A DNA stretch of 64,000 nt. Source: Pezicula radicicola (lineage: Eukaryota; Ascomycota; Leotiomycetes; Helotiales; Dermateaceae). This document shows, piece by piece, positions 35,818 to 45,943 of the stretch (positions within the stretch are counted from its first letter, which is position 1; each line of letters starts with the position of its first letter). The notes beneath the pieces were generated by a model. That model saw only the letters and a list, made by a program, of their open reading frames with translations, was not told the origin of the DNA and ran no database searches. The stretch is from assembly GCA_003008705.1 (NCBI GenBank), contig PDUO01000042.1, positions 126,057 through 190,056 of the forward strand, written 5' to 3'. Position numbers and translations under genes: made by a program.

Positions 35818-35850
35818 ACACTAAAATCCGCTCTGGCCGGCAAAGGGATA
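35818..35850. repeat. Right terminal inverted repeat of piggyBac-like element
   Basis: Reads ACACTAAAATCCGCT then CTGGCCGGCAAAGGGATA. It is the reverse complement of the left terminus apart from four bases missing here. Confidence 0.9.
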
Positions 35851-36619
35851 CGAACCAAATCTCAATCCTCTCATTCCTCCTCGCGCCCCATAAGCCCAGC
35901 AACCTAGCACTCACCCACTACCACATTCCTCAAACTCCAACTCAACTCATCTCAAACCACCCCTTCTGAACATTATATCCCCAAAGTTTAAAGTTCCTCA
36001 GATCACTCGCAGCCAACTGCAACAGGAGGTGGTATAGAAGAAGTCGAACCACTTGATAGGTACTACAACTTTAACCTCAACCTCAATCTTAACCTTAAAC
36101 ACCACTACTACAATTAACTTCCCCAGAGTCTAGACTCTAAGATTAAATAAAGATTACGGCTTTTTTTTGTCATCTAATATATCCGTGTCAAGTAAAATTC
36201 GAATCTTATTATTTGAAAATATTATGACCAGAAATGGCCCAAACCCCTCTCATCTCACCATGATAATCATTCACTGGTCCTGTAATGCCTTAGATCATAC
36301 CTAGATATGTATATAAAGACAGAAAGAACAACGTGGCAATTACACTTGCCTGCAGTTGCGGACCGACTAGTCATATGGCAACTGCGAATGAATTATCAGT
36401 TCAATAGACTTAACTAAGGTATTGAAAAAGACAAGGTACTAGGAGAGGTCATCGAACATGCAATTTAGATTTGCTGATAAGCAGGACAATGCCAGTTAGG
36501 AAAAATGAGATAAACTGTAGTGAAATCATATGATCATATCAATTTGTAATGACTAGTATCGTCCTAAAGTACACCATGCTACCACCAGACGCCAATCATC
36601 AATGCCATACCCAACCAGT
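35851..36619. other. Intergenic downstream of Rab escort gene
   Basis: Starts at the transposon's right end and runs to the 3' end of the Rab escort gene. A/C-rich around 35870-35970; AT-rich later. No gene supported. Confidence 0.5.
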
Positions 36620-38448
36620 TCAATACCCGTCATCATCATCGTCACCCATAACGTTCCTCTCCTCAAACTGCATAAAAACACCCGGTTCCTCAACCCCTGC
36701 TTTCTCCGTGAGAAACTTCCAAGCGTCTTCAACCTGCTCGAGGATCGTATCATCGAAAGCTAAGTCAAGAGATGGGTTGGGCAACTCAAAAATGTTTGCA
36801 GTAGGGGCTTGGATAGGGTCTCTAGAAGTGGATTGCTTTTGCTCGTAATGAAGCTTGTAGAGAACCTTAACCTCCGAATCACCGGAGATACCGATAAAGG
36901 TCGATATTGCAGAATCGAGTAGGGCCTTGCTATTGGTAGACTGGCGCGTGCTGGCGTACAGAATGCCTGGTGTTCAATTAGCTTCTATTACAACTGGAAT
37001 AGCTGGTACAAAATGCGAGAAGTAAAAGCAATCATCAGACTGTCAGAGGTATGTTATCGTCAAGAGGATCAGACAATGTAGATAAGTATTCGTAAGTTGG
37101 ATCATCATGAAATGCGTTTGTGGAAACCGAGAGAAGAAAATTTTGGTACTCACATTGTCCAGATGGGCATTCGCCTGATTCACTAGAGTGAACCATAACG
37201 TACGTTGGCTGAGCTACAGTTAAGCCTTCAACGGCAAGAGTTCCAGATGGAAAAACAACCACAGAGACAGCAGCCGTGGGTGCACCTTCAACGGTACTGA
37301 CAAACAGAGAGGTCAACGTCGACGACACGATGCAAATCATTTTCGAGACAACTTCGGTCTTGGCCAGAGCGTTTTCATCGATGGATGTGCAACGGAGCAA
37401 TGATTTTGTCTTTACGACCTCATCATTTGACAGTGCGACTTCCACGTCACTATCCTCCGTGGCATTGACATTCTTGACGCCAGTGCCGAGAACGTACACA
37501 CCACCTCCCACAGCACCAGCACGACAGGCAACCTGTGCAATCTCAGATGCACCACCCCATTTCGGAAAGACAGCACCAAAGCCAGGTCCGAAGACTCCAA
37601 TGGAGGTCAAATGTCTGGCGATTCTGGGAAGAGCATACTCAACCAGAGTTTCCTCTGGAGGGTTGAGTGACAATGTCAAGGCCAAGATGATGGTCTGCAA
37701 CGAAGGAGGTAGCTTAAACTGCGCCGTGAGAAATTCAGGTAGGCCACTCTTTGCCTGTGTATCCCAAACTTCGGTTTGGTTCTCGTAGTTCACAACGAAC
37801 TTCAAAAACTTCATCAGACTGCGCTTTGACCTCAGATCAATGTTGTCGTCTGTGAAAATATCCTCTCGGCCATTAGGGAGTCGCTGTAGTGTTCCTTGTT
37901 GTTGCTCCAAAGCACCCGACTGATCTGGCGCAATATATATCCACCAGTTGCCCACTGCCTGAAATTCGAGCTGCCGGTAGACTTTGGATGCGACAAGTTG
38001 CGAAAGGAGCTGCGACTTGGCGTAGATGATTTGAGGAGAGAGTGCCAAGGTGTAGGCTCTAGAGAACGAAAGCTTCTCAGCATCGTCCTCTGACTTCCAC
38101 AACGAGGCATTTTGAAATGGATGTAGATCTAGGAAATTGGTCAGCGCCACGATCTTCGCGGACAGTACTGAAGAATAACTCACCACTCTCAACCTTCTTC
38201 ACCCACTCTTCGACCTCCTGCAAGCTGAAGGCAGCCTCGGCGCCACCATAGTACTCATTGGCATCGACATGAAGGACCTTCTTGTCGGAGCGAGACAAAG
38301 CTCTTCATACCAAGCTGCGTCAGTCAGAGATGACCAGGCAGACTCGAAAGAGGACAAGGATGAGGAAGGCTCACAAAGCAAGTAGAGACTGCTGGAGTCC
38401 TGTTCCCGATATCACGACATCCCAGTGAGTATCACTGAGAGATTCCAT
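36620..38448 (-). CDS. MRS6: Rab escort protein (Rab geranylgeranyltransferase component A)
   Basis: Four exons (38448-38375, 38302-38184, 38128-37154, 36966-36620) with introns of 72, 55 and 187 bp give 504 aa. The N-terminus is the GDI/REP dinucleotide-fold signature: DVVISGTGLQQSLLAL-ALSRSDKKVLHVDANEYYGG. The central GDI-like domain contains SFSRAYTLALSPQIIYAKS and GFGAVFPKWGGASEIAQV. The last intron is supported by the join CPSGQ-CILYAST, and the C-terminus ends in an acidic DDDDDGY. REP binds newly made Rab GTPases and presents them to the prenyltransferase, so it is essential for vesicle traffic. The acidic tail and the family wording favour REP over RabGDI. It is read away from the divergent lyase gene. 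Confidence 0.88.
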
Positions 38449-39907
38449 GATGGAAAGTATTTTGCGACGGAGGAAGAGAATTTATGGTGGATGAGGTTCC
38501 AAGTGGATGTCTGCGCTAGCTTTCTGATCTAGGCTTGATTGGGTAAGGTGTCTCGGTTCGCTCCAACGACTGTATCTGAAATTTTTTGAAGTTTTCTTTC
38601 TTTCTTTTCCTTTCTCTCTTCAACCGTCCGACCGCCCTCGAAATCTTCAGCTTTCTCACACAGGATTTCGTATGTGAGGAGTCATTCAGTTGGCTCTTCG
38701 GTGTTGGACGTGAGACCAATTCTAACGTCATGTATCTACTGCTCCGGAATCATTGATCTGAGGGAAGCGGTTCGTAATTGACGACACAGATTCCTGCCGA
38801 GTTTTTTTTGGTAAAAAGAAGCTGCAAAAGGAAGGCCTTTAGTGCTGAATTATATTTCTCCCTTGTTTGCCTAATTTGGAGTGGTCAAAGGATTGAGTAC
38901 TCAATACCTTTGTAACTCAAGCAAATAAATATATTGACTTGATGCTTGAACAATATGGAGGTTATTTCAGCTTTTTTGCTGGTGTTTTGAGTTCGGCATT
39001 TCGTCGCCCAATGAGTTGTTCCGGCCGAGGCCTTCCTATCAGTTGGCTTTTGCAAGGCCGTTACCTCCTCTACCACCACCTGTGCTTCCTACTTTAATAT
39101 ACCATAAGAAATGCTTTGTAAATTTTCAATGTAACTGGGTCAATATTGAGATATAAGGGGTGGTTAACTCAAATCAAGTGAGTTACTTGAGTCCATCTCT
39201 TATATCTCAATATATAGCTATTCAAGAAGATGTCAAGCAATCAGCGGTAGTTTTCCTTTCCCGTAAAAGATTTGAATAGTTTACGTGGTTATTAAATGAC
39301 TCTCATTGCCTTTAAAGATAGTAACAAAAACGTATTATAGCTCTAATAGTTGAGCTTAATATCGAATATGAAAAAATTGAGTAGGGGCCAAGATCTGCGT
39401 ATCTATAAACTAAAATTTTCTACATAGAAATCTAAACAGACTAACTGTTAGATCGGCAATACGGCTACAGCTGCAGTAAGATCAATTACCGTGTATGGTA
39501 CCGAATCATAGGGTTAGGGATAAGACGTAACTAAACTACTACTGCAGAACGCGGGAAACTGCGGGGTCGAGGACTAAGTTTTCTCTGCTGCATTGTAGCG
39601 TCACCGGTCTTCCAACCAACAAACACATACACCGGGTGGCAACAAGTGGAGTATAATAAGTAGTAAATAACTCTCCGAATCCAATATAGTTACTAATCGA
39701 GGAGATTTATTCGTCCCGAGCTCGCCGTATTCTTTGCTTCTTCAAGAACTATAATATACCCTGAAATCCACTATCATTTCAAGAGAGAAAAAAATTAAAC
39801 TTTACATATCAGCTCCAAAAAATCTAGTCTTGTCTTTTAAAACAAAGTACTAATCTCTGTATCATACCTCTCAATTCAAGCATTTCACATCTCCACAACC
39901 ATCCACA
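38449..39907. other. Divergent intergenic
   Basis: Promoter interval of the Rab escort gene and the lyase gene. A CT-rich run (about 38590-38620) lies just upstream of the Rab escort start. It includes the inverted repeat at 39143-39211. The last 100 bases before 39908 are A/C-rich leader. Confidence 0.5.
39143..39211. repeat. Short inverted repeat enclosing an 18-bp repeat unit
   Basis: Arms TATTGAGATATAAG (39143-39156) and CTTATATCTCAATA (39198-39211) are perfect reverse complements. The 41-nt loop includes AAATCAAGTGAGTTACTTG, which resembles the units of the array at 16808-16925. Confidence 0.8.
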
Positions 39908-40768
39908 ATGGAACCAGACCACGACCTCATCAACAAATCCAACAACACAGAAGTGGATCTAGAAGCCTATCCAAAAGCCAAAGAACTAGTGACCCGCTGC
40001 CAACAATTCTTCGCAGAAATCGAAGACCTGTACGTCCCCTCAATCATCCCCCTCCCCCAACTCCCAACCAACTACCAAACCAACTCCCAAACCAATCCTT
40101 ACTTACCGCATAAAAAAACAAAAGAACACCAGGCAAAGCCCTCGAAGAAAAGCTCAACGCAAACTACGGACCAGGAAACAGCTACTACGAAGATTTCTGC
40201 CGTCTAATCCGAGCAGGACTATCAGAAGGCTGGGTAGCAAATATAGAAATCGACGGACCTAGATACCGACGTAGTAAAATCAGTCAACCGAATGCATCTA
40301 CGAGATATTTCTCCATCACAACCGTTTATATGGATAGTTCAGGTTCAAATCAAGAATCCCCGACTCAAGAAGATGAAGGAGAAGAATATGCTGGAAATTA
40401 TCATGTTCATCCATACGGAGAAATAAATTGTGTAGTGCAGATTGATGAAGGGGCTCAATTGAGGGGTATGCAAGGATGGCAGGGTAAAGGATGGGTAAGT
40501 CTCAAAATTTCTCCGATCGAGTAAATTTTATCTCTTCTGGCTTCAATTTACTCATTACTCCTAAAATTATGTTTGAGTAGTTTACTCCTGATAATATCTA
40601 GAATAAGTAAACTAACTTCAAATTTCTGAGTATTAGACTAGTCCTGGACCTGGAACTCATCATTTTCCGGTTGTTAGACGGGGTGCTTTAGTTGCGCTTT
40701 TCTTTTTGCCGGCTGGTAGGATTGCGTATAATGTTAAGCCTGGGGAACCACAACCGCTTTCTGTGTAG
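39908..40768 (+). CDS. 4-hydroxylaminobenzoate lyase-like protein (PnbB-like, DUF4863)
   Basis: Three exons (39908-40029, 40125-40494, 40637-40768) with introns of 95 and 142 bp give 207 aa. The body reads RLIRAGLSEGWVANIEIDGPRYRRSKI, then GNYHVHPYGEINCVVQIDEGA and GAQLRGMQGWQGKGW-TSPGPGTHHFPVV, ending ALVALFFLPAGRIAYN. This matches the 4-hydroxylaminobenzoate lyase family, in which bacterial PnbB turns 4-hydroxylaminobenzoate into protocatechuate and ammonia. H134, H136 and E140, with H172/H173, look like a cupin-type metal site. The acceptor at 40124 was chosen because it keeps frame and yields EDL-TPGKALEEK. Fungal substrates of the family are not known to me, so the reaction is inferred. 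The gene is followed in the same orientation by an MDR oxidoreductase 1.1 kb away. Confidence 0.8.
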
Positions 40769-41833
40769 TAACTGTAGTATGACATCTTGAAATTACAAAG
40801 TTAGTAGTTAATGTGAGAAACGTATTTGGGGTTTAAGGTCTGTCTTAGTGGTTGCTTTTTGATGGCATTTATCTAAAGTAGATAATTGAATTAACACTTT
40901 CTGAGGGATCTTTAAGGTGTCAGATAGAGAAGAAGCAACTACAGTATGTCTTGCAGATACGACTTACTGTAAAAAGCAGAGTATTAGAATAACCTGGTAA
41001 AGAAAGCAATACTACTCAGTAACGTAAAAGTACCTAGTTAAGCACCTGTACCACTTCAACGATTTGCCGACAAATTATTCCGTAAGGCAACCTACATTAG
41101 CTTCATTACCAATACTCACATATAGTAGTAGCAGTACAACAGTCTTAATAGACAAATAAAAACTCTCTCTCTAAGTATTACGACAATAACGGTCATTCTA
41201 TCTACCAATAAAAAACAAACGTTACCTACAGTAATATAAGCTACATCACATGTCATAGGTACTAAGCTCCAGCTCTTTACGTCAAGAATATACTTCTAGT
41301 ATTTTTTAGCGAGGCAGAATTCAAATCCCGTGCACGTCCACGTCCCAGTCCTTACACCACATCTGTACGAAGTACATCTTATCGGAACTACAGTACGGCA
41401 TTTAGGATACTTTCGTAATAAACTTTGCTAATCCCGCAAAATCAAGCTTTTGTATCTTACCTAGTTACTGTATCACCCGAAGATGTAAGAAAGAGCCGAA
41501 CTCCCGTACTCATGCATATTAAGTGCTTACCTACTTTTTCATGGTTCCTCGGATATGAATATATCCCATGTAGAGGTAGCCGAATCAAAATCCCGAAAGG
41601 CTTTGAGCTTCTTATGATTTGCCAAGCCAAGGGTTTTGATATATAATAAAGTAGAAAGTTAAAAGGCTCAATGAAGACTTTTTCATATATCATTCCAACC
41701 TTTATCCATCCAAGTTTCTTCAAACCCATTCCATTCCATTCAAAAAAGATTCACTTTCACAACTCAGACACTTTTGTCAACTTTTCATATCCCATTAGCA
41801 AAAAACCTATTTTGTTTTTATATTACCACTATC
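40769..41833. other. AT-rich intergenic
   Basis: Between the lyase and MDR genes. No coding signal. A short tRNA-like fragment near 41322-41345 does not fold as a tRNA and was rejected. The region just before 41834 is probably the MDR promoter and leader. Confidence 0.5.
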
Positions 41834-42910
41834 ATGTCACCACAAAAAACAATGAAAGAAGCCCACATCCAACCCGACACCTCAGTAACCCTCCACACAG
41901 TCCCAATCCCCCAAATAACACAACCCACCCAACTCCTCATCCGCGTATCCGTATCGGGTAGCAATCCCAAAGACTGGAAAATGGCCACAGGAACCCTAAT
42001 GACCATCTCAAACTGTCCCAACTCAGGAGACGACATATCAGGAACTGTAATAGCAGTAGGAACCTCCGTCCTGGATTTCAAACCCGGAGACAGAGTAGCA
42101 GCATTACATGAATTGGGTGCACCACATGGTAGTTACGCCGAATACGCAATAGTAAATAACTGGGCCACTTTTCATTTACCTACACATATGACGTTTGAAG
42201 AGGCGGCTACGGTTCCTATGGCTACTTATATGGCAGCTATTGGACTTTTTGGAATGTTAAGGGTTACGCCTGGACCTTGGTATGTTCCTAGTGGGGAAAC
42301 TCCGTTGGTTGTTTATGGTGCTTCGAGTGCTGTTGGTGCTGCTGTTGTTAAACTTGCTGGGATTTCGGGGGTTCATCCCTTGATTTGTGTTGCTGGTGCT
42401 GGTCAAGAGTTTGTGGAGACTTTGATTGATAGGAGTAAAGGGGATACGATTTTTGATTATCGAGGAGGTCCTGAATCGGTTGTGAGATCTATTAAAGAAG
42501 CGCTTGGAGGAAGAGATCTTGAGTATGTTTTTGATGCTATTAGTGAGAACGGAAGTCATCATTACTTCTGTGAAGCGCTGGATCAGAAACGTGGGAAGGT
42601 GACGTTTGTGCTTGGCGGGTATCGGGAGGATATTCCAGGTGGAATTGAGCAGTCAACAACGATGGCTGGGTGTTTATGGAAGAGCTTGAAGGGTGCGGAT
42701 CCGAGGAGTAGATTGGGTATGGAGACTTGGGGTACAGATTTCGCTTTTGCTTATTCAAGATTGATTGGCGCGTGGTTACAGGATGGAAGATTGAAGGTTC
42801 ATCCTTTTGAGGTTGTCGATGGAGGTTTGGCCGGTGTGGAGACCGCGCTCAAGAGGTTGAGGGAGGGAAAGTCGAGTGCCAAGAAGTTTGTGATTAGGAT
42901 TAGCGACTGA
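41834..42910 (+). CDS. Zinc-free MDR oxidoreductase (enoyl-reductase/quinone-reductase type)
   Basis: Single-exon protein of 358 aa from ATG 41834; an in-frame extension upstream lacks an ATG. The N-terminal GroES-like fold includes LLIRVSVSGSNPKDWKM (35-50) and PGDRVAALHE. The nucleotide-binding part has LVVYGASSAVGAAVVKLA (158-175), typical of NADPH-dependent MDR proteins such as trans-acting enoyl reductases of polyketide clusters and toxD-like oxidoreductases. No Cys/His zinc ligands are visible. It reduces a C=C or C=O bond of an unknown substrate. The first 85 codons are A/C-rich and C-ending; later codons are G/T-rich. Its 3' end faces that of the ferric reductase across 297 bp. Confidence 0.85.
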   Translation: MSPQKTMKEAHIQPDTSVTLHTVPIPQITQPTQLLIRVSVSGSNPKDWKMATGTLMTISNCPNSGDDISGTVIAVGTSVLDFKPGDRVAALHELGAPHGSYAEYAIVNNWATFHLPTHMTFEEAATVPMATYMAAIGLFGMLRVTPGPWYVPSGETPLVVYGASSAVGAAVVKLAGISGVHPLICVAGAGQEFVETLIDRSKGDTIFDYRGGPESVVRSIKEALGGRDLEYVFDAISENGSHHYFCEALDQKRGKVTFVLGGYREDIPGGIEQSTTMAGCLWKSLKGADPRSRLGMETWGTDFAFAYSRLIGAWLQDGRLKVHPFEVVDGGLAGVETALKRLREGKSSAKKFVIRISD

Positions 42911-43207
42911 GTTGAGGACCTGTATCAGTTATTCAAACAATATAGAGATACAATGTTATCTGTTTTAACTTCAAGATGCAAATGACAGCTTGGTTTGCAC
43001 TAGGTAGCTAGCCTTTAATAGGTAAATATAGACCTAATCAAAGAACTGCCATAAGATCATCCCTCTTATTATAAAGGTTCTGCTGTATCATCCAAGTCTC
43101 TAATTATCCACAATATCATCAAAATAGTATAAAGGTTACAAGATGAGTTTATGTCCAATCCACAAAACGCCCAGGCCCTCCTATCCACCTAATCCATCAC
43201 CCACCCA

Positions 43208-45943
43208 TTAAATAGCGTAATTCTCGGTGTGCAAAAAGATCTCATCCTTTGAATCATCGCCCCAAATATCAGCTTGTAACCTCGCTACAGTATTCGCAAC
43301 ATCAACCCTCATGCTCGGTGGCCCGCAAACAAATACACATGTCCTCCGGCCAAAGATTCCCTTGCCGTCGGCACCTCCTGTCGCCATCTCTTTCAACATA
43401 TATCCCAAATCCGGCCTTCCGTATTCTGTGGACCAACCTTCCTTCTTCTTGGCGCCCACGAATGCAAAGCGCATTAGGTTCTTTTGGAATTCGGTGGGTG
43501 TTGTTGGAAAACCAAAGTCGAAGTTGGATGTTACTTGGGTCGTGGGGATTTGAATTTGTAAGTCGGCCGACTTCTGACGCAGATGAGCGGCAGGTGGTGC
43601 TGGTGGTTCTTCAAGTGGTGGTGACGGTGGCGGTGGCCATTCTTGTGGCTCGAATGGTCGATCTTTTGATGTTGATGCGTATGATTCTGGTCGATGTTTC
43701 TGATCTGGAGAAGCATCTGAGTCTGGCCTGTATTGCTGCGGTGGCGGGCCTGGCGGAGGTGGTGGAAAATCTGGATGTCTGGGTGACGTGCGTGGTGACG
43801 AAGGCGCAAACTGAAAATGTAGATTGTCTTTCCGTGCCGGTGCTGGGAAATGGAATTCCCTTTGATGTTGCTGTGGTGGTGAGGATACTGATAAGAACTT
43901 TCGAGTTGCACTATGCGACTCAGTCGATTCTCTTTTCGCTGCACTCTCGTTCTTAGTGAACGCCTTCTTAGGCGGTGGTGGGAAGTGCATCATAGGTTGG
44001 GGCGGGAACACCTTTGGTTGTAGGTGTTTCGGCCGTGGTAGCGACGTAATGGCGTCCTCATTCTCTGCTCTCAACTCCATCTCTCTCTCTTCATCGCCCT
44101 GAGCCTCATCTCTTATGAGTGCTGAATTTCGCTTGGATGCTATCCCGGCGACGAATCCATCCAGCTTGTCGTGGAATATGTTGCTGATTGGTCTAGGTGC
44201 CCTCTCACTTACGCCCATCCTAGCTGGCTGCCTCTTCGCTGCAGTGACATAGAATTGACATGTGACAGTGTCCGGTGGGGCATACTCTCGACAAATTCGA
44301 AGCTCCTCTCTGAACCAATCCATTGCCTCCAATCTCTTCAAAGCCCACACAACCTCAATCTTCTTCGTAACAGCCTTGCCGTCTCTCATGCGCTTGATCA
44401 GATTCAAAAGCTGGGAGACGATCGCCGTGATACCACTACCGCCAGCAAACAAAATGACTGTCTCAAACGCTGCAAGTTCTCGCTGCATCCCGCCGTACGG
44501 TCCATCAAGGAAAGCTCGATATGTTTTAAATGGTCCCTTCTCGATCGCCGTATTGAGAACTTTCCGAGTGAAACCGCCAAATGGCCGGAAAACAAGTATA
44601 CAGTCCCGATATAAGTCGCCATACTCTGATGGGAAGTCCTCACTACAAAGGGAAGAGATAGTAAAAGGGTGGTTTTCGAGGAAAGAGATTCCTGGCATGC
44701 GTAGATACACATATTGTCCAGGTCTCCAACTCATCTGCGTTGGTATTGTGACTTTGATTGCATTCTCGGCCATCAATGTGATGGCTGCTTCGTCTCCGAT
44801 GAGAAAAGAGTTCCGCCATGGTTTCGTCCAGTTCAAGTTAAAGATTCTGATGAAATATGCCAAAGCCCAAATGGCCACCGTTGCATACAAGTAACTCCAC
44901 GAAGTGAGATAATTGCTACAGTGCCAGAATAACATTCCAAGGTAGATAATGGCAACTGGAACATGTAAGGTGACAAAGACTTCGTATGCGAGTGTGCGCA
45001 GGAACGGTAAAGATCCAATGCAGAGCCAACCAAGGGGCACAAGAGCAGCAATACCTGTCCCATAGACGTACGGAGTACGGTTGAACAGGCTTTGGAACAC
45101 CTGCCTTCCACCGGGGCCCCAAACTGGCTGCACATAGAACGGAACCATATGTACTATCGACAGAAACATGCATAAGTATCCTCCCCAACGATGGAAAACA
45201 CCAAGCCGGTCATGTCCGATCCCGGTCATCGCCGAGATGAGATTGGCCTTCATGCTGGTAGCAACAATCCAGGGTGTCATTGCGACAGCAATCATGCCAG
45301 CTCGGATAGCCAGCGGCGGTGAACCAAATGCAATACTCTGCCAATAGAGTGGTTGCGGCAGGAAACAATACAGAGTGACGAAAGCTAGCGCAATCAGAAG
45401 GATGCAAACAACAGCGAGTGACGGGAAGCTGATCACAGTTCGCCTTTTCCATTTGACCTCAGGGATTGGTCGGTAAAATATCCATCTGAACAATGCCAGT
45501 GTATCGTTGACAGGCCCAATCGATGACCATCGAGACGTATTGGTCGTGAGGTCCACGTATGGCTTCTCTACTTCGCGCGGGAAAAATTGCTGCCCTGTTC
45601 CTCCTGTTTCCATGTTTTCCATTACGAATTCCGAGTCAGGCGAATTTTCATAGTAATGTGCTATCTGCTTCTCCATCTCCTGCTTGTACATGGCTTGCCG
45701 TAGTTTGTCGGTCCAGAGATGATATAGTCGAGTAGCTGTTACCAGAAAGAGGAGTACCAAGCAGAAGTACGTCCATCCTAAGGCATATTTTCCAGACTTG
45801 CTCCATGGGTCCACGGTTTCGGCTTCAATCAATCCAGCAGGGCTCGTTGCCGTGAGTGGAATGAAGACTCGCTTCACGAGCTCTGCCATTGTTTGGGAGC
45901 CAGCGCCGACCACCGCCGACGTTTCTTTTGATGCTGCCGACAT
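43208..45943 (-). CDS. Ferric reductase/NOX-type transmembrane metalloreductase
   Basis: Single-exon 911-aa FRE-family protein. An N-terminal membrane segment (about 53-72) precedes the ferric-reductase core at about 170-370. His pairs H251/H265 and H327/H341 are each 14 residues apart, the classic spacing for two haems. FAD binding is HPFTISS (425-431); NADPH binding is GPYGG (481-485) and GGSGIT (501-506), with CGPPSMR near the C-terminus. Electrons pass from cytosolic NADPH through FAD and haem to extracellular Fe(III) or Cu(II). An insert of about 200 residues, rich in Pro, Ser and charged residues (about 590-800), separates the NAD-binding motifs. It lacks an NADPH-oxidase-like EF-hand. 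Iron-uptake regulation is likely but no GATA site was verified. Confidence 0.9.
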   Translation of the reverse strand: MSAASKETSAVVGAGSQTMAELVKRVFIPLTATSPAGLIEAETVDPWSKSGKYALGWTYFCLVLLFLVTATRLYHLWTDKLRQAMYKQEMEKQIAHYYENSPDSEFVMENMETGGTGQQFFPREVEKPYVDLTTNTSRWSSIGPVNDTLALFRWIFYRPIPEVKWKRRTVISFPSLAVVCILLIALAFVTLYCFLPQPLYWQSIAFGSPPLAIRAGMIAVAMTPWIVATSMKANLISAMTGIGHDRLGVFHRWGGYLCMFLSIVHMVPFYVQPVWGPGGRQVFQSLFNRTPYVYGTGIAALVPLGWLCIGSLPFLRTLAYEVFVTLHVPVAIIYLGMLFWHCSNYLTSWSYLYATVAIWALAYFIRIFNLNWTKPWRNSFLIGDEAAITLMAENAIKVTIPTQMSWRPGQYVYLRMPGISFLENHPFTISSLCSEDFPSEYGDLYRDCILVFRPFGGFTRKVLNTAIEKGPFKTYRAFLDGPYGGMQRELAAFETVILFAGGSGITAIVSQLLNLIKRMRDGKAVTKKIEVVWALKRLEAMDWFREELRICREYAPPDTVTCQFYVTAAKRQPARMGVSERAPRPISNIFHDKLDGFVAGIASKRNSALIRDEAQGDEEREMELRAENEDAITSLPRPKHLQPKVFPPQPMMHFPPPPKKAFTKNESAAKRESTESHSATRKFLSVSSPPQQHQREFHFPAPARKDNLHFQFAPSSPRTSPRHPDFPPPPPGPPPQQYRPDSDASPDQKHRPESYASTSKDRPFEPQEWPPPPSPPLEEPPAPPAAHLRQKSADLQIQIPTTQVTSNFDFGFPTTPTEFQKNLMRFAFVGAKKKEGWSTEYGRPDLGYMLKEMATGGADGKGIFGRRTCVFVCGPPSMRVDVANTVARLQADIWGDDSKDEIFLHTENYAI

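Larger units (their letters stand above)
33778..35850 (-). mobile_element. Degenerate piggyBac-like DNA transposon
   Basis: A 2.07-kb element bounded by inverted termini, CCCTTTGCCGGCCAG...AGCGGATTTTAGTGT. It contains a decayed minus-strand transposase of the piggyBac family (see separate entry). piggyBac elements start with CCC and normally target TTAA. Here the bases outside the CCC termini (CTAT left, ATAC right) are neither TTAA nor a clear duplication, so the target site has mutated or the ends were rearranged. The element lies between the monooxygenase gene and the Rab escort gene and disrupts no recognised gene. Confidence 0.88.

Noticed and set aside
41300..41400. tRNA-like fragment (AATTCAAATCCCG resembling a T-arm)
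   Set aside because: The T-stem does not pair and no matching A-box, anticodon arm or acceptor stem could be found on either strand.
43249..43956. 235-codon frame opposite the ferric reductase
   Set aside because: Mirror of the proline-rich coding insert on the opposite strand; open only because of its biased composition.
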